A stretch of 64,000 nt of DNA from Amphirosellinia nigrospora (taxonomy: Eukaryota > Ascomycota > Sordariomycetes > Xylariales > Xylariaceae). Shown here piece by piece: positions 13,461 to 24,601 of this stretch. Positions within the stretch are counted from its first letter, which is position 1. Every line of letters begins with the position of its first letter. The translations under genes and the position numbers were made by a program. The stretch is from assembly GCA_004123355.1 (NCBI GenBank), contig SCHM01000001.1:7388193-7452192 (forward strand). The letters run 5' to 3'. The notes under the pieces are model-generated. The model made no database searches. It was not told the DNA's origin and saw only the letters and a list, made by a program, of their open reading frames with translations.

Positions 13461-14624
13461 TCATCAGCAGCAAGAGTCTGATATACCGCTTCTCCATTCG
13501 ACGACGGGTTTATAATACCTGACCTTAGCTTTTCATTACAATTCCATTGCCGAAGTAGCATGAACGTTTAGTCGTGCTAATGCGGATCCCTAGAGACCAT
13601 CAAGGCATCGAGCATCTTTTTCTCCAAATATTCCAACTTGACATGTTCGGATGCAATGTGCCAATTGGTCCCTTACTAGTTCTCTCCTGCTCAAGCACCT
13701 CCGGACCGTCGACTATTCGCAACCGATTGCGACCTCCAAGAACCTCTTCCAAGGCGAAGAGCTCCTCCATGGATGGACCTTGAATAGGCCAAATTCGCCT
13801 CACCAGCGGATGGCAGAAGCTCTCTCTACAATATGCGGACGCTCCTCAACAACCTCTTGAGCACTTCGGCCGTGCCAGACATAGTCGCGAGCTTTAGACG
13901 GACTAAAGCCCTACTTCTGTGAACACTATCCGGCTATAATTATTGAACGAGTATCTCATACTAAGTATGCGAGCGACCCTATCGCCCTATGAACTATTCC
14001 TTGTGTCTTATCGCCCCCGTACATATATATATCGCTTGTAAAAGAGGTATGGCTTTAATATTGAAATAAGCCGTCTCATCGAAGAAGATCCGATTGAAGA
14101 TCCTATCGAAAACCCTTTTGAACCTTGCGCCTAGCATCATCGCTGACAACTTGCAAGAACTCCTCGATGCCTGGGAACCTAGACACCAAAGGCTTGGTAA
14201 TTAATTTTCGTGGTCTTCTCGCCGATGACGATAACCTGCAAGACTTGACTATCCACCACAAGGATCGTGGAGAGGCCCCAGTCTGAAGGTGTAAGAGAGA
14301 AAGACACCAACAGGCGAAGAAGCAGAGCAAGGCCAAAAAGAAGACACTCATATTCTCCTTCATGCGCTTTGCTACGAGGCTACTAGCTGTGTAAGTGTCT
14401 ATTGTGGGTCGGTCACTCGCGACCCGCCATCCGCCATCCGCCACCGCCACCAACTGTGGCCCAGATGAGAATGGCACGCTTCAAGCATTTGATGAGCTGA
14501 CCTGTCAATCATATCAACCATCAATCATGCTCTTGAGCTCAATTCAATGTTGAGGTTGAGAATGCCGATGAGCCCACTACAGGATGCTTCTCATTAGGTG
14601 TTTGGGAGGGCTCGGTTAGACGTC
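13461..14624. other. Gene-poor stretch, no gene recognised
   Basis: About 1.1 kb with only short ORFs (for example 13574-13860 plus, 14103-14477 minus) whose translations I do not recognise. A Lys/Gln-rich plus-strand reading near 14330 is low complexity. The region may hold decayed mobile DNA, but no diagnostic motif is visible. Confidence 0.4.
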
Positions 14625-15501
14625 ATGCCACGACACTCTCTTGTGTCCTTAATTACGAGGACGAGGACGAGGACTGCGTCACTGCATCAGCTCACGAGAA
14701 CCAGAACACACGCTCTACCGCTACGCTCATTAAGATTTCAGACCACATCAGCCAAAACAGCTGGTGCTACAGCTGAGGCTATTCAAAACCCTCCACCCCG
14801 AATTCTGGTATGTCCTCGTCATACCTCGCTCCCTATCTTTCTAAAGACTCACTAGCTCCTTAGTCTATGGTCCGAACCTGTGGCGTGTATCACGCTGGGA
14901 CTGGGAGAATCACGTTTCTCGCATGCCTGAACTTTCTTACCCTCTTCATATTTGCCTTATTTGGGTTTGTCGTCACCCCGGCATATTATGAAAAGAGGGC
15001 CTCTCTCACACCGTTGCGCGTAGTAAGTTTCTTTTCATTCTAATTTCTGGGCCAGAGAAACCTCGGGTATTGATATATAGTCTAATATTTAAATGTACTA
15101 GCCGCTCTTTGTGCGATGGTACCATTAGTATTCGTCGCGTATACCACCTCGCCTTTCGTCACATTCATCCACATGCGTCTCCCTCCTTCGCACGCCAGTC
15201 GGAGGAGATGCTACGCCGGTATATGCGGACCCTCCCCCCACACACTGAGATGAATATCACGACAATGAGTATTATTGCCAAGCCACGTGTCAGTACAGTC
15301 AAGCTATCCGAGCTGACACCCGTCAGCAGACGGTTTGGCATCGTGAATCTAGCTAGAGACACAGTAGCAGAAAATGCGAAGAGGAAGTGGTACAGGTTCC
15401 GCGCTGTTGGTAACTTTAATGTCCAGCGGGCTAGTGGCACGTCGAAGGCTCCCTGGGCTTGGGATGCCGTCTGGAACCATATTAACGCTAAAAGATTTTA
15501 G
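14625..15501 (+). CDS. Two-helix mitochondrial-type membrane protein, function unknown
   Basis: Three exons: 14625-14807, 14864-15022 and 15102-15501 (introns with GT..AG ends). The N-terminus (MPRHSLVSLITRTRTRTASL and onwards) is rich in Arg, Ser and Thr with almost no acidic residues, like a mitochondrial presequence. Exon 2 carries helix 1 (ITFLACLNFLTLFIFALFGF), and exon 3 carries helix 2 (MVPLVFVAYTTSPFVTFIHM) followed by a basic soluble tail ending near KAPWAWDAVWNHI. This layout fits a fungal inner-membrane protein of unknown function. A one-base loss at the start of exon 3 is needed to read helix 2. The start could also be the in-frame ATG at 14598. Confidence 0.55.
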
Positions 15502-17257
15502 AGGATTCCCAAACCAATTCCAAGTGAATCAATTCCAAGTGGAATCGAGAAAACATAAATGTATAATAAGACGTATACTACAATAAACAACTAATAGCTG
15601 TGTCGTGGATCATGATCTTAACAACGGCGCCGTGTAGCTCATTGCTAAAGATTATATATCATTGGCTTTCTCAGTTGAAAGACTTTGCAATGACAGACCA
15701 CTACGTGTTGGGTGGCGGTGTTGGCAATGAATCTGGGACACCGAGTGTGGTCCATTATCCGAATTAAGTTTGGATCGATGAAGAACCAAGATGACGAAGA
15801 GGTCACGGACATTACCACCAGCAGGACCTACCACTACACACTTGATGTTAAACATCCACAATTTGACACATCCACAATTCAACACATCCAACACACCCAC
15901 AATTCACACACATCGATCCTACTATCGTAGGAAGAAAGGGGAAGAAGAAGAAGCTACCTGGTGCAAACTTCTCTTCCTCCCTAGCATATACACGGTTGGT
16001 GGACTTGCTGATGGGCAATCGACAGCCAAGGAAGTCTCGAATCCATGCTCCAGTGAGACGCCGCCGCCGCCGCGCGAACATCAGATTAGAGTAGTAGGCG
16101 CGGGTCGTGCGCGGAATGAATGGGGAGTGCCACAATGTCACACCTTATTTCGCATCCTGTAGCAGCGGCTCAGGTTGTGCGCCATCTTGGTGCGAAGTGC
16201 CACAATGCCACCGCACTATTCGGACTCTGAGCGACTTGTGTGGAGGAGCCCGCCTAGTGGATATACCGACCGAACATGATACCCTTAGTTCTGCTGTTTC
16301 TCCCAAGCCCGCAGCATATTGAATTCCCAGATTTCTCAAGGCTTTTTTGATCGACGACTCGAAGCCTGCTGCAATACAGATCTCCTTAACGTTCAGGTAG
16401 AAGACCTTGGAGAGCTTTGCACCAGCAAGTTATCATATGCACCCTGGGCCGTGGCCTTTCTTTCGGAACCTCTTCCTTTTCAGGATAGTATCGCCCCCTT
16501 TTACACGTATCACCAAGTACAACATCCGTAATTTGACTTTGGAGCTCTTGGGAGATAGTTGGAAATACAGGCTCATCCGAAAGCATCAGATCTCTAGGAT
16601 CGTCAAAAGGGCCGTCTAACGGAACCAGGCGTGTACTTAGGTCATGTAATTTCAATTCTCTACATATAGAGATGTATATAGTTGTTTCGATTAGCAATGG
16701 TAAGCTTGGGGGAATGACTTACTCCGGCGCAGAATAAGACGGGTAGTTCGACTTAGCACTAGCAGTACTTGTTCGTGCTCGATATTTGATCGTTCCATGT
16801 CTGACGACGACTCCGGACTGCGTATGCGCTCCTAAACTCTCTCCAAACCTAAAGTGAGCAGTACCACAGCCCCAGCTGAACCTTTGCCCACCCCTAGGTC
16901 TCAGCTATATAAAGTATTTCAATAATACGTACTATTGGCCTTATTTGGGTAATGGCTAGGTATTACAGAATCCGTCATCTGCATCCTTACTCTGTATTCT
17001 TAAGCCTGGGGGTTCGATTCCTTCATCGGCTATGATTAACTTTTGCCATTTTAACCTCTATTTTTATTTTATTAAACCCTTTTAGTGTTTTCCTTCTTTT
17101 TCATGTGGAAACCATTATACGCGTATATTCGTCCCTCCTCGTTCTCATACCGACGACACACACCCTTTTCAATATCTCCAATTATACAGTGGCCCGCTTG
17201 AGTGCCAGCCGTTTCCCCAGCTTTGAGGCGAGCTCTGGGACCAGTTTGAAGCCAGCC
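15502..17257. other. Gene-poor stretch with small unassigned ORFs
   Basis: About 1.75 kb. A minus-strand ORF at 16386-16697 (103 aa, containing LVPLDGPFDDPRDLMLSDEP) looks protein-like but is not recognised. Short direct repeats occur: CACATCCACAATT near 15853 and 15868, and AGTGCCACAATG near 16126 and 16196. A T-arm-like GGGGTTCGATTCC near 17008 is discussed under rejected items. Confidence 0.4.
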
Positions 17258-18107
17258 ATGGCCACAATAATCTACGATCCCAAAATGACGGACACGAGCC
17301 GCCAGATTGTTGTGGCAAATGGATCTTACGTTCCGAACACAACCAATAACCGACAGGAGATTGTCATAGCGAACGGTACCTATGACCCAAACGCAGCTAA
17401 AGCCTGCCGGAACCTACTCAGTCCTCAGCACAGCGAGGAGATTCTCCAACGGGATAATGCCCTCGATCCGTATAGACCTTACTACACGAATCATGTTGCG
17501 CCTCCGTCCCCTTCTCCATCCCACCACCGCCTATCAAGACCCCGGATATAACTCCCATTATACGTCGAATTTACAGGCTGGTAGACGAGGCTAAATTGCG
17601 TCATCGGCTCAAGGAAGCGCGAGCGCAGAGACCGACGCCTGGGTTCGGCTCACAGCCTCAAGCACCGAATCCATACCCCAATCATGATTTCGGTCCTAAT
17701 GTAACATCCCAGCTTCGCCCTTTGACGTCCATGGTCCTATTTTTGACCCTTCGCGCAGGCGGCTCTTGCGGTTTCCGTCTTTTATTGACACGGCTACCAC
17801 CGTCCTGCACTCTGTGCAGGACTGGAGCCCTTTGGGCCCAGCTTCGCCCTTTGACGTCCATGGTCCTATTTTTGACCCTTCGCGCAGGCGGCTCTTGCGG
17901 TTTCCATCTTTTATTGACACGGCTACCACCGTCCTGCACTCTGTGCAGAACTGGAGCCCTTTGGGCTTGGATGCGTCTGTGGCTCGTGACGTTCGAGGGG
18001 TATTCCTCCTGCTCAGGCTCCTGCTTTGGGAACAGGTGCGTCGACCTGTCCATAGGCCACACCCACTGGGACTGTCACTGAGGCTGGGGGTGGAAGTGAG
18101 CCCTTAG
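17258..18107 (+). CDS. Orphan repeat-containing hypothetical protein
   Basis: Unrecognised protein. It starts MATIIYDPKMTD at 17258 and carries two copies of a short motif, QIVVANGSYVPN and EIVIANGTYDPN (about 17305 and 17356). It then runs into DPYRPYYTNH. After a frame change near 17525 it continues as TPIIRRIYRLVDEAKLRHRL with a charged helix. After another change near 17705 it enters two identical-frame copies of a 43-residue unit (ASPFDVHGPIFDPSRRRLLR and onwards, ending QDWSPLGP or QNWSPLGL), encoded by the 129-bp tandem duplication at 17708-17965. No known domain is seen. The joining of the three parts into one gene is an inference from order and strand. Confidence 0.35.
17708..17965. 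repeat. 129-bp tandem duplication, two copies
   Basis: Two adjacent copies, 17708-17836 and 17837-17965, of a 129-bp unit starting CCCAGCTTCGCCCTTTGACG. I see only two differences (CCGTC/CCATC and CAGGAC/CAGAAC), both G to A on this strand. The unit length is divisible by three, so the frame is kept through both copies. The near identity points to a recent duplication. Confidence 0.9.
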
Positions 18108-19902
18108 ACTTTAGGGCTCAAACCAATACGGCCAAGAGCTATTATTACGGGGGGGTACCCCGGAGAGTGCCCAAAGATAAAGAAGAGGGGAGGGGGTCTG
18201 GGGGGAGGGGAGGTTATTTATGCTAGGACAGCTCTCCTCATTCACGTGGTCTGACGGCTTGTCAGAGTCCCTGGATACTGGGAGGTTGTGCTTCAAGTCT
18301 TGCATGAAATGCTTCCAAATTTTTGTGATGTCGTGATTAGGGACTCGACCTCAACTTGAACGATGAAGAAGGCAAGGTCGCCTTTTGCGAATTCGTTCTC
18401 TTTCAGAACTATTGCTCCTTTGCGAACGACTCGGCGACGACGTGATGTTGTTTCTAGCGGAGTGCCACTTGTACTTAGAGTCTTCAGGATCAATGCCCCT
18501 GTCTTCCAATTCAGCCGGATGCTGAACTGCTCTCTGCTGATCCGTGCTCTACATACTCATCAAACAAGATATCACAACTATCAGCACGGCGGCCACTCTC
18601 AAACAAGTGCTCCTTGTACCAAATCTTCGAAATCCAACGATCCCCGACATGCCCCATACGGACCATGGCAACCCTTAGAGCTACGCTACTTACCTTGGGC
18701 AATCAGTAGCCATGGATTTCATCTCAGATTTGCCGTTATCAAACAGTTGTGTCTCTATTTAGGTCATAATTGATCCTTTCACCCAAATATATCACAATTT
18801 ACGCCTCTCAAGGTGCGAGAAAAGAGAACCGAAGGTCTCATCAAAATTGGTACAATCTCTAAGTCGGATCTACGGACGGCGGCCTGGTCTAGTCAGAAGC
18901 AAGGACGATAATCAGAATATATCGCAATTATGCTGTCACACGTATGTGCGCAGGCGGTGTCATGTTACACGGATCCAGACCACAGACTCAGAAAACAGGT
19001 TTCTATATATGAATCGTACGAGTCTCGGAGTCTACACCGAAAACCCTCTACCGAGTACTGAGACAATTCAGACTCCGGAAGCACAAACTTATGAAACTAC
19101 AGGACTAATTACGAGGCTACGGGGGTAGATACGAGACCGGTAGAGTACATAAGGTCTAGAAATCCTCTTGCTTAGAGATGTAGCAAAGATAGACCTTCAT
19201 AGCATCCCCGGCTCCATAGTCAATTATTGCAATTTGATCTCTTCCCAAGCCATTCACGAGAACCCTCATTACCCTTCTTTTCATATGTTCACTACAGCTT
19301 GGTCCGATTACTTGCGTGACATTTGGCGCGTCTTACTAGCGACATACTCTATTCAGAGTCGACGGCCAGTTGTGTGTCTCTGTCGGCTTGAAGTAGTCTG
19401 GAATGCACTGTGGTTGGATCTAATTCATCTATTATGATATGTAGATAACGTGGATCACTCGTCGACATCTGCTCCTTGATCATGGCGCTATCAATCATTT
19501 CATCTTGCTCCTTTCTACATTTTATTCACGTATTCTAAACGCTTGCTGCTCGGGATCAATCTAGCGTTAGTTGCAGTCATTAAAGTGTTATTGAACAAGA
19601 TTAGTACGATTACAACTGAATGGTCGTCACAATAAAAGTACGAAGAGGGGGGAGGATGGAGGGTGGGGAAAAAAGAAAGAGGGGGAGGGGATTGGTGCTG
19701 TACCACCACACAGAGTAACTCAGGTTAACCTCTTTGCGCGACATCGGACCCTCTTTACACTTTACACCAGGTTTTCTCATCCTCACCGAGCCGACCCATT
19801 GCATATTCGTCGAGATACCTGTGTAGCTCCCATCGGATCAGTTACTTCCGGAGCATGTCTTTGTCTTTGTAGGCGAGAGGAGGACACTATCACCACCGGG
19901 GG
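18108..19902. other. Gene-poor stretch around a retroelement fossil
   Basis: About 1.8 kb with no host gene recognised. It contains the Ty3/gypsy fragment listed separately, G-runs near 18150-18215 and 19645-19690, and the upstream region of the first FPGS gene. Other ORFs (18847-19128, 19168-19437 plus) have no recognisable similarity. Confidence 0.4.
18580..18800 (+). mobile_element. Ty3/gypsy LTR-retrotransposon fossil, integrase fragment
   Basis: The readings PRHAPYGPWQPLEL and VAMDFISDLPLSNS match the stretch just before and including the first catalytic Asp of Ty3/gypsy integrases in fungi. Only this part of pol is recognisable. No LTRs, reverse transcriptase or gag can be made out nearby. 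The copy is broken, a fragment with several breaks, and appears old. The flanking 18.3-19.4 kb may derive from the same element, but I cannot support that. Confidence 0.55.
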
Positions 19903-21630
19903 ATGCATCATGTGCTCCGACGCGCCCGTTGCTCCTCCGCTTCACTACTGACTCTAATCAAGGCGAACACTTTTGCTCGGCGCGCAATGGCAACTCAGAC
20001 GGGGCGAGGCTATAATGTAACGATATCTCTCGTCTCTTCTTTCGTTTTTCGTTTTTCCGTTTTCATTCGCCACCACCCACCACTCAACCCCCACCTTTGA
20101 CCTTTGCAGCTTCTGTTGTGCTACTACTAAGTCCAATCAATTCCTTGACAGGATGCCATCGACGCTCTCAATTCCCTCCAGACGCCGTACGCCATCATAG
20201 AGGCCCGTCGAAAGGCCGGTATCCGCCCCGATGCCACCTCCATCGCCGAGATGCGCGTCTACCTGCGGCGTATCGGATACTCGCCTGAGGATTTGGACCG
20301 CCTCAATATCCTACATGTAGCCGGTACCAAGGGCAAGGGTAGTACATGCGCCTTTACCGCCTCCATTCTCACCCACTACCAGCGCGCGCATAACGTACCT
20401 CGGAAGATCGGTCTCTTCACCAGCCCGCACCTAATTGCCGTCCGGGAACGTATCCGTGTCGATGGGGCGCCCGTGAGTGAAGAGATTTTTGCGAGGTACT
20501 TCTTCGAAGTATGGGACCGGCTGGGCGACGCAGAGCAGCGCGAGGGCCCCATGGTCTTGGACGAGCGACTCGGTGTGCCCACGCCTCCGCGACCTATCTA
20601 CGCTCGTTACCTGACCCTGATGAGCTATCACGTTTTTCTGCAGATGGGTGTAGATGCAGCCGTTTACGAGACAGGGATCGGTGGCGAGTATGATGCCACC
20701 AATATAGTCGAACGACCTCTCGCGAGCGGGATTAGCACCCTCGGGATTGACCATGTATTTGCACTTGGTAACACGGTAGAGAAAATAGCGTGGCACAAGG
20801 CAGGCATCATGAAGCCAGGCAGCGCCGCTTTTACCATTGAGCAGCTAGCCGGAGCTGCTCAGGTACTGCAGGAGAGGGCCCATCAGAAAGGTGTGACACT
20901 GAGAGTCCTCGAAGTTGACCCAAGGCTCAAGACCGTCAATATTCGGCCGGATGCCCTATTCCAGAAGAAGAACGCGACTCTCGGGATTGCATTGGCTGAA
21001 ACTGCATTACAGAAGCTTGATCCTAGCTTCAGGCCTGACCCTTCCACCCTGTCCAACGAATTCGTCGACGGCTTAGAGCAGGTCGTATGGCGCGGCCGTT
21101 GCGAAGTGAAACCTGAGGCTCCAATAATCTGGCATATAGACGGAGCACATACCGTCGACAGCCTAAAGATGGCGACCAAGTGGTTCGCAGGCGAGTGTGC
21201 CACAAAATCCGGACCAAAGGCCCTGATTTTCAACCAGCAGGGTCGTGAAGAGGCCGTGCATTTCCTCGAAGGTATAATAACGGCTCTTAAGACCTATGGC
21301 CAAGGTGTCGATGACGTCTTTGAGCACGTCATCTTCTGCACGAACGTCACCCACGCGGAGACGGGCTACAAGCGTGACTTTGTCAATTACCAGTACGACC
21401 CCGAGGCCATCAAGGCTCTTACAGCGCAGCGTGGATTCGCCGACAAGTGGACGGCCCTCGACCCCAAGGCCAAAATCACCGTCTTGCCCACGATCGAGGA
21501 CGCCATCAACCACGTCCGTAGCCTAGGTTTGTCCGTGGGCAAAGGGCAGACGGTGCAGGCACTCATCACGGGAAGTCTGCATCTTGTGGGAGGAGCTTTA
21601 GCTATCTTGGAGGGTGTCGATGCGCTGTGA
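19903..21630 (+). CDS. Folylpolyglutamate synthase (copy 1)
   Basis: Adds glutamates to tetrahydrofolate, needed for folate retention and one-carbon metabolism (Met7 family). Read as join(19903..20016,20152..21630), 530 aa, with a 135-bp intron. Exon 1 ends RGYN and exon 2 begins DAIDALNSLQTPYAIIEARR, restoring the usual start of the domain. Motifs are the ATP loop HVAGTKGKGSTCAF (about residue 93), FTSPHLIAVRERIRVDG, YETGIGGEYDATN, HKAGIMKPG, the C-terminal domain IDGAHTVDSLKMA, and the ending ITGSLHLVGGAL. The first 28 residues are Arg/Ser/Ala-rich without acids, like a mitochondrial presequence, and a second in-frame ATG (19987) would start the cytosolic form. The frame is intact. It is followed on the same strand by a divergent paralogue. 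Confidence 0.92.
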
Positions 21631-22449
21631 GACGAGAAATGCGGATATATAACTATCTAAATGATCAATGGTGATCAAGATATACTATGACAGACAGGTT
21701 CATGCATTCAACTCGGAGTCGGATGGCTATAGGTGGTAGACAGGATAGATACCCTACATGGTCTGCATGGGCTCAACCCCGATCTTTTTCACGTGGCTTA
21801 GAAGTTCAATAGAGGGCGCAACACGCAGTTAAGAGACTATTATCATCTTGCCAGAATCGATTGGTTTTTATGAATATTGGGAATGGTCTCTTATACCTTT
21901 TGTGCTGGTTTCTCGGATTTAACAATGCGTGGTTCAATTAACTAGGTACCTAGTAGTGTGAATCGAGTCTCATTGTCCTCAATGTTGTATATCATGATGC
22001 GTGACCACAACGCTTCCGTTTCTTAATTTTTACAATTATCATAATGATCGGCTCCCTCAGGATATCGTCTGCTATTCCGTCAAGCCCTGACCAACAGCTG
22101 CTCTCAGCTGATTGGTGATTGAGCTATATTGATAACACTCGATTGAGGAAGCCCGGATCTGGACCGAACTCATCACAATAATTGATTCGCGGCTTACAGG
22201 ATACGCTAATAACCAGCAACTGCGTGAGAACCGTGTTATTCAGCATCATAATTTCAATGACAACGATATGAGTCGTCGTTGAAAACAACCACGGCGACTG
22301 GTGCGGCGAGGAGCCCATTCATGGCCACCTTCATCCGTCTAACTCACAACTCACGATACGTCAACATTTGGATAAGAACCAGAGCATCACACTTGCGTAA
22401 CAATCCCCAACACCTTATCCCTCTCACCCAAATTTCCGCAAGCCGGATG
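21631..22449. other. Intergenic between the two FPGS genes
   Basis: About 820 bp separating the tandem FPGS paralogues. AT-rich, with a TAGGTACCTA palindrome near 21944. No gene recognised; it should hold the promoter of copy 2. Confidence 0.45.
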
Positions 22450-24073
22450 TCACGGCCCTCGTCAACCATGGCGCGCACATACGAATCCGCCCTGTCGCAC
22501 CTGGCAGCACTCCAATCCAACAAGGCCGTCACATCCCTCTTCACCCTCCTCCCGCCCCACGTCAACGACCCCCGGCGCCGCAAAGGTCGACCTCAACGCC
22601 CTCGCGATCCCGGAAATGCAGGCCTGGCTCCGCCGCGCCGGGATCGACCTGGCGGGCTCGGGACTGCGCTGCATCCACGTGGCGGGGACGAAGGGGAAGG
22701 GGTCGGTCTGCGCGTACCTCACGGCGCTGCTGACGCGGACGCAAGACGGCGCCGCGGGGCCCGTGGGCACGTATACCTCGCCGCACCTCGTCTCGGTGCG
22801 CGAGCGCATCGCCATCGACGGGGCGCCGATCCCGAAGGCGCTGTTCGCGCGGTACTTCTTCGACGTCTGGGACGCGTGCACGGAGGCCGCGCGGCGGGAG
22901 CTCGCGGACCGTTCGCGAGAGGGAAAGGAGGTTTCGGAAGAGGTATCGGAGGAGCATATCGCGGGCCCCGCGACGAAACCTTTCTACTTCCGCTTCCTGA
23001 CCCTCGTGGCGCTGCGCGCGTTCATGGGCGAGGGGGTCCGCAGTGCCGTCATCGAGTGCGGCATCGGCGGCGAGTACGACTCCACCAACGTCCTCCCCGC
23101 GGCCCTCGTGACGGCCTCGGTCGTGTCTCAGCTCGGCGTCGACCACGTCGGCATGCTGGGCGCCACGCGCCCCGAGATTGCGTGGCACAAGGCCGGCGTG
23201 TGCAAGCCCGGGCGGGCGTGCTTCACGCGGCGGCTGGCGGGGGAGGAGGCGGAGGGGGCGGAGACGATGCGGGTCCTGCGCCGACGCGCCGCGGAGAAGA
23301 AGGCCACCCTCGTCGAGGTCGAGGACGACGACGTCGTGCGCTGGGGCGGCGTGCCGGCTACAGGGAACGATCCCGGGACGCTAGAGGGCGCGTTCCAGAA
23401 ATACAACCAAGCGCTCGCCGTGCTGGCGGCGCGCGAGCACCTGCGGGTCCTGGCGGGCGAGGACTCGAATTCGCAGTCCAAGCCCGGCGGAGAGAAGTTG
23501 GAATCCGTTCCGTCCTCATTTACCTCGGCGTTGAAGTACGCGCGTCTCCGCGGCCGATGCGAGACGCGCGAGGACGAGACTGCGCCCGTCACATGGCTTA
23601 TCGACGGGGCGCATACGGCGGAAAGTCTGGCCGAGGTGGCGCGGTGGTTCGCGGGCAAGATTCAGGACGGACACAGCGCCTCCGGAAAGGGGGATGCGAT
23701 CCTGCTCTTCAACCAACAAGATCGGGACGCCGCTCGGCTCGTCGGCGGGCTGTTGCGGGATATCGAGGCGAACGCGCCAGGTCCGGTATTCAGGCGGGCG
23801 CTCTTGACGCGGAACGACATACATCCCCGCGAGGAAGTAGAGCCGGAGCGTGACCTCTCTGTCCAGATCGCGGCGGCCGAGGCTATAGAAAAACTCTCTC
23901 CAGAGACGACGACGACGACGCGCGTCCTGGATAACGTGTCGGACGCCGTCGCAGAGATCCGGAGTATAGCTAACCAGCGCACAGATGGACGGCGGATAAT
24001 TGTGCTCGTGACGGGCTCGCTACATCTTGTGGGCGCATTGTTAAGGACGCTGGAGCCCGACTCCGAGGATTGA
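22450..24073 (+). CDS. Folylpolyglutamate synthase-like paralogue (copy 2)
   Basis: Second member of the FPGS/FolC family in tandem with copy 1. The N-terminus MARTYESALSHLAALQSNKA (ATG near 22468) is in one frame. From about 22565 the protein continues in another as GAAKVDLNALAIPEMQAWLR, a +1 (or -2) frame change beside a C5 run. Key motifs are present: HVAGTKGKGSVCAYL, YTSPHLVSVRERIAIDG, IECGIGGEYDSTN, HKAGVCKPG, GRCETR, IDGAHTAESLAE, FNQQDRDAA and VTGSLHLVGALL. It shares the family core with copy 1 but is clearly divergent, has acidic and Lys/Glu-rich inserts (for example SREGKEVSEEVSEEH), and is much more GC-rich. I cannot tell whether it is an FPGS, a dihydrofolate synthase or a recruited enzyme. 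Confidence 0.8.
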
Positions 24074-24601
24074 TCCTGTGTGTGCCTGCCCATCCCGCCG
24101 GGTTAAGTAGAGCGAGCGGTATGAATGAGTGGGTCGTGCAAAGGGAATAGGGGGCCTAATTCCAAGTGCTCAAAAGCTTGGGATAAAGATGATGTATAAT
24201 TCAACATGGTGTGTAAGATTCAACATGCTCTTTGGCGTTATGAGAGAAGGGATGATTGGGAAGACAACATGAAATACCTAGCGCTGGCATTACACCAGCA
24301 TCATTCCATATTGTAGAAGTTGATATCTTTCGTCTGGGAAGACGGGTTATATATACAACTACAAGTCAGGATAAATCGAATCGCACGAACGATCTACATG
24401 GTACGTGTACAAGTCTAGTAGCAGCAAGTCTATTTTATTTTGCTATCTTCATACACGGCGCAGTGGCCTCCCTCCACGTCTCTTTCCAGACAACAGGGAG
24501 CAGACAGATACAATGTACAGAGGACACAAAGGAAAACAAAAAGCACTCCTCCTGTCAGGTATGGCTCTATGCGTCTATAGTGTTATTTTTGATAAGATGA
24601 T
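24074..24601. other. Convergent intergenic region
   Basis: About 530 bp between the stop codons of FPGS copy 2 (plus) and mic60 (minus), holding both 3' ends. The small ORFs here are not recognised. Confidence 0.45.

Noticed and set aside
16940-17035. Possible tRNA around GGGGTTCGATTCC with 3' CATCGGCTA
   Set aside because: The T-arm is weak and no upstream strand pairs with the putative acceptor CATCGGC; no anticodon arm folds.
22279-23853. A 524-codon open frame, Arg/Gly-rich, overlapping FPGS copy 2
   Set aside because: Only its first part (MARTYESALSHLAALQSNKA) is real FPGS sequence. The rest is a shadow frame of very GC-rich coding DNA, whose true reading is the other plus-strand frame from about 22565.
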